A stretch of 9,628 nucleotides of DNA from an uncultured Eubacteriales bacterium (GTDB lineage Bacteria > Bacillota > Clostridia > Lachnospirales > Lachnospiraceae), in assembly GCA_900549105.1 (NCBI GenBank), contig URND01000113.1:1-9628 (forward strand). Reading direction: 5' to 3'. The translations under genes were made by a program, and so were the position numbers. Positions 1 through 5,692 of the stretch are shown in pieces; the first letter of the stretch is position 1; every line of letters begins with the position of its first letter. The notes under the pieces are model-generated. The model worked only from the letters and a program-made list of their open reading frames with translations, had not been told where the DNA came from and searched no databases.

Positions 1-313
1 CGACCTGTCTGGTGGAGACACCCGCCAGGTACATGTCGATCAGGGATTCCTCGACGCTCTGCTCACGCCGCCGGTAGCGTTCGATGACGGCGGATTCGAA
101 GACCTCGCCTTTGAGCTTGGGCACCTTCAAAGCGAGTCTGCCGGCTTTGGCTGTGAGCTTGCGTTCGTAGTGGCCGGCCCTGTATGCCTTCCGCTCCCCA
201 GTGCGCTCGTATCTGGCGGCGTTGGCGATCTCGTCCGCCTCGGCGTCGAGCATCGCGTTGACGATCCGCTCGACCTTCTCTCGCACCATGGTGTCGAGCT
301 TGGTCTCGAACAT
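1..313 (-). CDS. IS256-family (Mutator-type) transposase, N-terminal part, runs off window
   Basis: Read on the minus strand in the frame whose codons end at position 2, this stretch encodes a protein that leaves the window without a stop. It contains the IS256/Mutator N-terminal hallmarks: YERTGERKAYRAGHYER, then VPKLKGEVFESAVIERYRRRE, SVEESLIDMYLAGVSTRQV. The DDE catalytic residues would lie beyond the window, so activity cannot be judged. The family moves DNA by cut-and-paste or copy-out through short terminal inverted repeats. The start is uncertain. The first in-frame ATG after the stop at 377-379 is at 313, with no clear ribosome site. Family-like sequence (ARPAEIIQFDQ) continues upstream of that ATG, so either the start is non-standard or a frameshift lies near 335-430, where another frame (ATG at 429) reads MERDMDRAGYDFQ. 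GC-rich codon use suits an actinobacterial host. Confidence 0.82.
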   Translation of the reverse strand, partial: MFETKLDTMVREKVERIVNAMLDAEADEIANAARYERTGERKAYRAGHYERKLTAKAGRLALKVPKLKGEVFESAVIERYRRREQSVEESLIDMYLAGVSTRQV

Positions 314-710
314 GGCCTGGTCGAACTGTATGATTTCCGCGGGTCTGGCTCCGTGCCTCTTTCCAATCGCGGTTTTTCATTGTCTGGCGACTGAAAATCG
401 TACCCGGCACGGTCCATGTCCCTTTCCATCAAGGCCGAAATCCGAAAATGCGCAAGAATCCGGACGTTATCGTCTAATTCCGGTTATGCAGACATAGCAC
501 GCCCCTAATAAATGATTCCTCATCTGCATTCAGATTCTATGCTTATTCCGAAAACGTCCGTTTTTGAAACAGATTTTGTACGATGCTCCGGAGTCTTCAA
601 TTTGACGGTGAAAAGCGTCCCAAAACCCGTTTCAAAATCAATGTCCCATAAGACCAGCTGGTTAATGAGTAATGAAAAGAGACATCATCGAAGGTGGAAA
701 ATCTAGAAAA
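314..710. other. IS256 upstream end plus non-coding spacer
   Basis: No convincing complete gene lies here. 314-379 still reads as transposase-like N-terminus in the transposase frame, but without a start codon. The GC-rich character fades at about 480-500, near the sequence gcacgcccctaataaatg, so the outer end of the insertion sequence may lie there. The other end is outside the window, so terminal repeats and target duplication cannot be compared. From about 500 to 710 the DNA is lower in GC and has no ribosome-site-plus-ORF combination I trust. It is followed directly by the stop codon of the minus-strand gene at 711. Confidence 0.45.
562..637. repeat. 9-bp inverted repeat in non-coding spacer
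   Basis: TTTTGAAAC at 562-570 is the exact reverse complement of GTTTCAAAA at 629-637, with a 58-base interval. The arms lie between the IS256 end and the unknown gene at 711. They could be ends of a small degraded element or a chance AT-rich match. No adjacent T-run supports a terminator. Confidence 0.3.
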
Positions 711-1508
711 TTAGTTTTCAGATTCCGCTGATTCGTGAGACAGCTGCAAAATAGGTGTTTCATCTACATCACACGCTTTTAAAGACAAACGTATAATCAA
801 CTCAGCACCGAATGCCACACCTGCGCACACCCATGCCCATTGGTTGCCATTATTAGTTCCTAAGCCAACGAAGAAAGTGCCCGCTGGAATCGCAAACGGT
901 TCAATCGCCTTTAATATGGGAATGAATCTGTTGCTACGGTACTCCACTGAAGCGTTTCGTCTAATTATCTCTACTAGCCTCGTAGCTTCATGAAGTTTCT
1001 CCTCGTATAATCCCTCTACTTTTTCATCATTCGGAGGAAAAAGCTCATGGATCCTTTGAAGCTGAAGGAAGAGACGATCCGAACTATTGACCTGCCCGCC
1101 AAAAGTAGGAGCGGCAGTCCAATCTCTTAGCTGTTTTAATGCCAAGACCGCTGCCGCTTGGGCAATCTCTTCTTTCCAATTGTTCCCATCAATTATTTGT
1201 ACTTTGGCTTCTCTTCCAGGAAGAGAAGTGTTGCCAAGCCACTCCGTACCACAATCGGCAATGACAGTACCAGTGGACACATTTTGACCTGTCACCACAG
1301 CAAATCCAAGGAAATGGACATAGAGGTGCGTCGACTGTTTCTCAAAACAGCATGATGAGTTCTTAACTTCGGAACTCAATTTCCATTTACGCTTTAATAG
1401 ATGCTTCTTTGCCTCTTCGAGGGGATTGCCGTAGCTACGGGGCCAAGCACCGAGATTCAAGAAAAACGTTTCATTCCGATCAGCATCCATGCCATCGATT
1501 GGGCTCAT
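711..1508 (-). CDS. Unrecognised 265-aa protein, divergent from a BcgI-like restriction system
   Basis: I do not recognise a family. The ATG at 1508 follows AAAGG with a usable spacing and an in-frame stop only eight codons upstream, so the start is well bounded; a second Met at residue 7 is possible. The N-terminal half (about 1-135) is mixed alpha/beta with a Cys pair at 53-54. The middle (about 140-190) is charged and helix-prone. Residues about 204-243 hold two hydrophobic stretches separated by a GTNNGNQ turn, which could be a short membrane hairpin. The tail is acidic (ESAESEN). The gene is transcribed away from the restriction-modification operon across a 170-base divergent gap and shares its intermediate GC content, so it may belong to the same acquired island. 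A link to defence is inferred from position only. Confidence 0.7.
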   Translation of the reverse strand: MSPIDGMDADRNETFFLNLGAWPRSYGNPLEEAKKHLLKRKWKLSSEVKNSSCCFEKQSTHLYVHFLGFAVVTGQNVSTGTVIADCGTEWLGNTSLPGREAKVQIIDGNNWKEEIAQAAAVLALKQLRDWTAAPTFGGQVNSSDRLFLQLQRIHELFPPNDEKVEGLYEEKLHEATRLVEIIRRNASVEYRSNRFIPILKAIEPFAIPAGTFFVGLGTNNGNQWAWVCAGVAFGAELIIRLSLKACDVDETPILQLSHESAESEN

Positions 1509-1598
1509 CCCATCGCCTTTCTTTTGAAACTATAGCTAAAGACAATAATAACGGGAGACAGTTACTGCTTTTATGCAATTGAAACACTTTCAGAGGGT

Positions 1599-1615
1599 AT
1601 ACCGACACACGGTAT
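1599..1615. promoter_or_regulatory. Candidate operator palindrome in divergent intergenic region
   Basis: ATACCG (1599-1604) and CGGTAT (1610-1615) form a perfect 6-bp dyad around ACACA. It lies about 64 bases before the methyltransferase ATG and 90 bases before the divergent gene, where an operator controlling both directions would be expected. I could not place confident -35/-10 boxes, and no controller protein gene is visible, so this is only a candidate site. Confidence 0.3.
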
Positions 1616-1665
1616 CGACGGGTGCGGATTAAACCTAACATGGAGAAGCAATGTGAATCGGAGAT

Positions 1666-1673
1666 GGGAGGGA
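1666..1673 (+). promoter_or_regulatory. Ribosome binding site that fixes the methyltransferase start at 1679
   Basis: GGGAGGGA is followed by five bases and then ATG at 1679. The open frame begins earlier, with a GTG at 1622 and internal ATGs, but none of these has a comparable site. The region from 1622 to 1678 also contains the candidate operator's downstream flank and reads as leader rather than protein. Confidence 0.65.
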
Positions 1674-1678
1674 TTGGA

Positions 1679-3604
1679 ATGAACAGACATGGAATTGTTG
1701 ATGTCATTGGTCCGGAGTATCTAACAGCCAATATAGAAGAGGACGAGTGGAGCTATGCCAAGGATGCCGGTAATTTGGGCAAACTGACCGAGGCCCTAGG
1801 CGGCGTTAAGCCACATCACTATAAGCTGGATCGCCGGTTCGTGGATAAGGACGACACCGGAACATACACCGTGATTGTCGAGACTAAGCAGGAATTCGTC
1901 GATTCCGACTCCGAACAGCTCGCCTCCTATCTTGAGGAGGAATATGCGCTGCATCGCGGTGCAAAGGTTATAGCGATACTCGCCAACACCAATGATGACA
2001 AGATTCGTGTATGGAAAGACGAGGTGGACGACGACCATCTGCTTCCGGGGGAGACAGTCCTTGATTGCATGGCGCATTACAAGAAGCTGTTCGCGGTGGA
2101 TCGTCAGAACGACCGCGAAGCCGTGATGCGCAACACCTATGCGCTAAACGAAATGCTTCACAAGAAGGATATTGACGAGCGCAATCGCAGCCAATTCGTC
2201 GGAACGTGTCTCCTTTTCGTCAAGGACGAAGTAGAGAAGAGATGCAGCGGTGGACGAGTGAATGAGACGACCAGGAAAAAACTCGCAGCAAGATGGTCTC
2301 AATTCACCCCTTCAGGAATCAGAAACGCCATTGGCGAAATGCTAGAAAACCTACTGGACGGAAGCCAGAATAAGCAAATCAAAATCCAGCTTCTGAATCG
2401 CGATGTGCTCGAAGAGCAGCACATCAAGGCGCTTACGCTGAAGGATTGGCTTGAGGTACTGTCCTTTATCCTCATGAAAATTTATAGGTTCATCGATTCC
2501 AATTCATCCGAGGGTCAGGACATCCTTAACCTGTTCTTCATCACATTCAACAAATATGTGGGAAAGGCCGATAAGAACCAAGCGTTCACCCCCGACCATA
2601 TCACTGATTTCATGACCCGTCTCACCGAGGTCACCTATAAGGACAGGGTCCTTGACGCCTGTTGCGGATCAGGCTCCTTCCTGGTCCAAGCCATGGTTCA
2701 CGAGTTGGCCGACGCACGATACGGTCATACAGACGCTGAGTTCAAGGAACTAGCAGACAAGATTAAGCAAGAACATATATTTGGCATAGAGAACGAGGAA
2801 AAGGCATACGGTCTTTCAACCACAAATATGCTCATTCACGGGGACGGCAACAGCAATGTCGAATTCGGATCCTGCTTCGATCTGAAAAACTTCATTGTCG
2901 GGGCGAAACCAAATGTGATTCTGATGAACCCTCCTTATAATGCCAAGCCCCGAGGTATCCCAGATGCTTATAAAAAAGAGTGGACATCTTCTGAGAAAAA
3001 TGGCAAATCCGACCCTACCAAGGGCATGGTTTTTGTAAAATACTTGTCGGATATAGCTAAAGCCGAGAAGTGGGAAGGTACCCGTCTCGCTGTCCTTCTG
3101 CCGATGGCTGCGGCCATTGGCACAGGTACTCGTCTAACCAAGATGAAGGAGGAGCTGCTTCAGGACAACACCCTCGATGCGGTTTTCTCTTTGCCAAGTG
3201 AGATTTTTTATCCAGGTGCAGCAGTACAGGCTGTCTGTATGCTGTTCACGTTAAACAAGCCGCATTTTGATCACGCCACAGGAAAACCTAGGCGCAAAAC
3301 ATTCTTCGGTTTTTATAAGGATGATGGATTCATTAAGAGGAAAGGCCTTGGCAGGGTCGAACAGTTTGATTTCAATGGTCATAGCGAATGGAAGAAAATC
3401 GAGAAGGAATGGCTTAATCTATATCGTAACAAAACCGTGAAAGCGGGTTTCAGCGCCATGCATGCAGTCACGAAAGATGATGAATGGCTGTGCGAAGCGT
3501 ATATGGAAACTGATTACACAACACTTACTGAAGAAGATTTTCAGCAAACCGTTAACGACTATTTGGCATATCTTGTGAAGACGGGGAGCGTATATGAAGC
3601 TTGA
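1679..3604 (+). CDS. BcgI-like Type IIB restriction-modification A subunit: nuclease plus N6-adenine methyltransferase
   Basis: This 641-aa protein (numbered from the ATG at 1679; the frame is open from GTG 1622) both cuts and methylates DNA when paired with the specificity protein encoded just downstream. The N-terminal ~150 residues hold a PD-(D/E)XK-like signature, TVIVETKQ with E68-x-K70, preceded by acidic residues, as in nuclease-methyltransferase fusions. A helical linker follows. The methyltransferase core begins with AFTPDHITDFM (about 302-312), then motif I DACCGSGSF (326-334, AdoMet binding), GIE (369-371), and catalytic motif IV NPPY (417-420), typical of N6-adenine gamma-class enzymes. 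BcgI subunit A, as I recall, is about 637 aa with the same domain order. A plain HsdM would lack the nuclease-like N-terminus, and no separate HsdR gene is present. All key motifs look intact. The stop overlaps the next start by 11 bases. Confidence 0.85.
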   Translation: MNRHGIVDVIGPEYLTANIEEDEWSYAKDAGNLGKLTEALGGVKPHHYKLDRRFVDKDDTGTYTVIVETKQEFVDSDSEQLASYLEEEYALHRGAKVIAILANTNDDKIRVWKDEVDDDHLLPGETVLDCMAHYKKLFAVDRQNDREAVMRNTYALNEMLHKKDIDERNRSQFVGTCLLFVKDEVEKRCSGGRVNETTRKKLAARWSQFTPSGIRNAIGEMLENLLDGSQNKQIKIQLLNRDVLEEQHIKALTLKDWLEVLSFILMKIYRFIDSNSSEGQDILNLFFITFNKYVGKADKNQAFTPDHITDFMTRLTEVTYKDRVLDACCGSGSFLVQAMVHELADARYGHTDAEFKELADKIKQEHIFGIENEEKAYGLSTTNMLIHGDGNSNVEFGSCFDLKNFIVGAKPNVILMNPPYNAKPRGIPDAYKKEWTSSEKNGKSDPTKGMVFVKYLSDIAKAEKWEGTRLAVLLPMAAAIGTGTRLTKMKEELLQDNTLDAVFSLPSEIFYPGAAVQAVCMLFTLNKPHFDHATGKPRRKTFFGFYKDDGFIKRKGLGRVEQFDFNGHSEWKKIEKEWLNLYRNKTVKAGFSAMHAVTKDDEWLCEAYMETDYTTLTEEDFQQTVNDYLAYLVKTGSVYEA

Positions 3605-4679
3605 TATAGATGCATGGGAATGGTTCAAACTCGGTGGGAAAGAAGGCCTTTTCGAAATTAAGAAGGGGAAACGACTCACAGCAGAAGAACAGGTAAAAGC
3701 AGGAAAAGGTAAAACCCCATATATTGGGGCGATAGATTCCAATAATGGCGTCTCAAATCAAATAAGCCAAGACCCCATTCATAAAGGGAATACGATTTCG
3801 CTAAGCTATAACGGTTCTGTTGGAGAAGCTTTTTACCAGCCTAAAGATTATTGGGCAACAGATGATGTGAATGCTCTATATCTGCGTGCTAGATACGGAA
3901 AACTCACCCCGGCGACCGGTCTTTTTATCTGTGCTGTGCTCAAACATGAGAAATGTCGGTTTTCATATGGTCGCAAATGGACTCTTGATAACATGAATAA
4001 CACATGGATTAAGCTTCCTGCAAAAGATGGGCAACCCGATTGGCAGTGGATCCAGCAATATATGGAGACACTTCACTTCAAACCTCTTTCTACAGCTAAT
4101 GATGCGAAAAAGGATGAGAGAATTGACGTTTCTGATTGGAAACCTTTTCTGTTATGCAAGCTATTTGATGCCTGTATGGGTAATGGAATAGATGCGATAA
4201 AGACAAAAACCTGCCATCCTAAATATAACTATGTATCCCGCGATAGTAACGGCAATGGTGTGGTGGCAAAAATTGATGAAGTTCCCGGGGCGAAGGCATT
4301 CCTAGCTGGAGATATGACTCTGTCTCTAGGAGGAAGCTATCTCGGTTCATGCTTCGTGCAATCTGCGCCGTTCTATACAGCACAGAATGTCGCAGTTCTC
4401 AGAAGTAGGGAAAACATCTCCACGGAAACGAAACTATTTATCGCAACGCTTATCCGTCTTGAAGCATCAACTAAGTTTCAAGCATTCGGACGGGAACTTA
4501 ATACCCATTACAAAAAGGATTTCACAATCAAGTTACCCATCAAGAAGACTGAAGATGGTCATCCAATAATAGATGCGGAGCATCGTTTTTCTGATGATGG
4601 GTATATCCCCGATTGGGAATACATGGACTCGTATGTTAGGCAATTGCCTTACGGTGATCGCATTCCAGGTTCCATGTGA
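3594..4679 (+). CDS. BcgI-like restriction-modification specificity (B/S) subunit, two target-recognition domains
   Basis: This 361-aa protein should recognise DNA for the upstream nuclease-methyltransferase. The ATG at 3594 lies inside the preceding gene, with GGGGAG at 3583-3588 five bases before it, so the two are translationally coupled. The protein has two tandem halves. TRD1 covers about 8-140 and ends in IKLP, then DGQPDWQWIQQYMETL (145-160). TRD2 covers about 181-314 and again ends in IKLP (312-315), then DGHPI (321-325), GYIPDWEYMDSYVRQLPYG (336-354). The repeated IKLP...DG.P...PDW.....YM unit is the helix that docks the methyltransferase in S proteins. Two TRDs predict a bipartite, asymmetric target. 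BcgI subunit B is about 341 aa, close to this length. The actual recognition sequence cannot be read from the protein by eye. Confidence 0.85.
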   Translation: MKLDIDAWEWFKLGGKEGLFEIKKGKRLTAEEQVKAGKGKTPYIGAIDSNNGVSNQISQDPIHKGNTISLSYNGSVGEAFYQPKDYWATDDVNALYLRARYGKLTPATGLFICAVLKHEKCRFSYGRKWTLDNMNNTWIKLPAKDGQPDWQWIQQYMETLHFKPLSTANDAKKDERIDVSDWKPFLLCKLFDACMGNGIDAIKTKTCHPKYNYVSRDSNGNGVVAKIDEVPGAKAFLAGDMTLSLGGSYLGSCFVQSAPFYTAQNVAVLRSRENISTETKLFIATLIRLEASTKFQAFGRELNTHYKKDFTIKLPIKKTEDGHPIIDAEHRFSDDGYIPDWEYMDSYVRQLPYGDRIPGSM

Positions 4680-4747
4680 TTCGGTATGGCGTGTGTCTCG
4701 CGATGTTTTGGCCTAACAGACATACGTCATACCGAATCTACTTGATT
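4679..4747 (+). terminator. Long-stem terminator after the restriction-modification operon
   Basis: Arms at 4679-4698 and 4718-4737 pair over 20 positions, with two G:U wobbles in plus-strand RNA, around a 19-base loop. The left arm starts at the last base of the specificity-gene stop codon. A run of six T at 4746-4751 follows a few bases later, itself inside a small CTTGA/TCAAG dyad (4741-4755). Placement between convergent genes allows it to act on both strands, but the T-run favours plus-strand termination. Confidence 0.7.
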
Positions 4748-4750
4748 TTT

Positions 4751-5113
4751 TCAAGCGCTTAGCCGTTTTGCCATGATGATGTCCATGTCGGTGACGATGA
4801 CGATATAGTAGTTCTGCCCAGACATGTCATGCCATTCGCAGGGACGTCCGATGAATTCGACCGTCTCGCCGCCCTTCAACGATTCCAATTCCTTGCGGAT
4901 TCGACCGGTCGACGGCATGAGGGAGACGAAACGCGCCTCGTCGCCCTCGAACCAGCAGGCGCGGACGGTTTTGATGCGTCTGCCTCCGGTGAGGTTGAGC
5001 GTGGAACGTGGGCAGACGGGCGGGATCTTCACCCTGCCGATCTGCGGGCACACTCCGATGCCGCCGTTCCGTGGCAGTAGCGCTTTCCAAGAGCGGTTGT
5101 TCGTGGTGGCCAT
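4751..5113 (-). CDS. Unrecognised 120-aa protein of a GC-rich accessory operon
   Basis: I do not recognise a family. The ATG at 5113 lies six bases after the stop of the upstream gene, whose last codons carry AAGGAG (5128-5123), with GGAGAA closer to the ATG, so translation is probably coupled. The protein is soluble, with no signal peptide or membrane segment. It begins MATTNNRSWKALLPRNGG, has a pair of Cys (22 and 34) in VCPQIGR...VCPRSTLN, and a beta-rich C-terminal half with CEWHDMSGQNYYIVIVTDMD. That half loosely resembles a small OB/SH3-like fold, but I cannot prove it. GC-rich composition differs from the restriction genes next door and resembles the transposase end of the window. Another reading frame is also open over much of this stretch, as is common in GC-rich DNA. 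Confidence 0.65.
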   Translation of the reverse strand: MATTNNRSWKALLPRNGGIGVCPQIGRVKIPPVCPRSTLNLTGGRRIKTVRACWFEGDEARFVSLMPSTGRIRKELESLKGGETVEFIGRPCEWHDMSGQNYYIVIVTDMDIIMAKRLSA

Positions 5114-5119
5114 GTTCTC

Positions 5120-5692
5120 CTACTCCTTATCTTCCTTGAGGGTTCCCTGCGGTCGGCCGAACACTTTCTCCCGGTTCGTCGGATCGAGGTTGGTCGCGCA
5201 GCCGCTCATCGCCGTGGTCAGATTCTGCTGGGCTTTGGTCAAAGCGTCGTAATCATCCGACTTGGAGTCCACGAGTCGTTTCGCGGTCTCGTACGCGGCT
5301 TTGAGATCGCCGCAGCCTTGCGTGCCGGAAAGATCGTCCCGTTCGATGGTGGCGACCTCGCGCGCGGTGTTGTCCAATCCGGACGAGAGGTCGTCACGTC
5401 TCGCCTCGATGCCGGCCTGCATGGCTTGCGGATACCATTCGCGTGCGAGGCTGCGGATCGTGTCGATGTCCTTCTGCTGGCCGATCGCGTCATACAGATC
5501 CGTCGCTTCGGCTAGATCCTGACGGTTATGCCGGTACAGCAGGTTGCCGAGCGTGTCGACGTTCGAGTTCTCCGGCGCGTTCAACAGGTCGCGCACGTCG
5601 TCGGCGATCTGTTCCGCGCCGCCGATGAACATGGATTGTGCCTGCTGTTGCAGGGTGCCGGACGGTTTCGTCGTCTTCTTTTTCTTGTTCTG
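5120..5692 (-). CDS. Unrecognised Gln/Asp-rich helical protein, N-terminus lost at assembly junction
   Basis: The last ~190 residues of a GC-rich gene. The first in-frame ATG in the window is at 5632, giving 170 aa. However, coding character continues upstream through QNKKKKTTKPSGTLQQQAQS up to about 5692, where foreign AT-rich DNA begins, so ATG 5632 is probably internal. The visible part is a Lys/Thr/Pro-rich disordered linker followed by a hydrophilic, strongly alpha-helical domain (IADDVRDLLN, LYRHNRQDLAEATDLYDAI, YETAKRLVDSKSDDYDALTKAQQNL) with two Cys near the C-terminus (SGTQGCGDLK and TAMSGCATN) that could pair. It is coupled to the 120-aa gene six bases downstream. A helical domain after a basic linker could be a tail of a membrane or mobile-element protein, but no function can be assigned. 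Confidence 0.65.
   Translation of the reverse strand, partial: QNKKKKTTKPSGTLQQQAQSMFIGGAEQIADDVRDLLNAPENSNVDTLGNLLYRHNRQDLAEATDLYDAIGQQKDIDTIRSLAREWYPQAMQAGIEARRDDLSSGLDNTAREVATIERDDLSGTQGCGDLKAAYETAKRLVDSKSDDYDALTKAQQNLTTAMSGCATNLDPTNREKVFGRPQGTLKEDKE

Noticed and set aside
512..706. 64-aa plus-strand frame in the spacer
   Set aside because: No ribosome site, no recognisable sequence, and it spans the inverted repeat; treated as non-coding.
1480..1731. Minus-strand 83-aa frame across the divergent intergenic region
   Set aside because: It overlaps the starts of both real genes and the ribosome site at 1666, with no start signal of its own.
1679..4679. Ordinary Type I HsdM/HsdS pair or a BREX-like methyltransferase
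   Set aside because: The N-terminal ExK-containing domain, the 11-base overlap, the subunit sizes and the absence of HsdR fit BcgI-type better; no BREX partner genes are present.
4824..5252. Plus-strand open frame of 142 aa over the two GC-rich minus-strand genes
   Set aside because: It crosses both coupled minus-strand genes, lacks a ribosome site and looks like a GC-rich shadow frame.
5526..5672. Novel C-terminal domain fused to DNA polymerase III
   Set aside because: The tail appears only where foreign GC-rich DNA begins and is out of frame with the real gene there; a junction artefact explains it fully.
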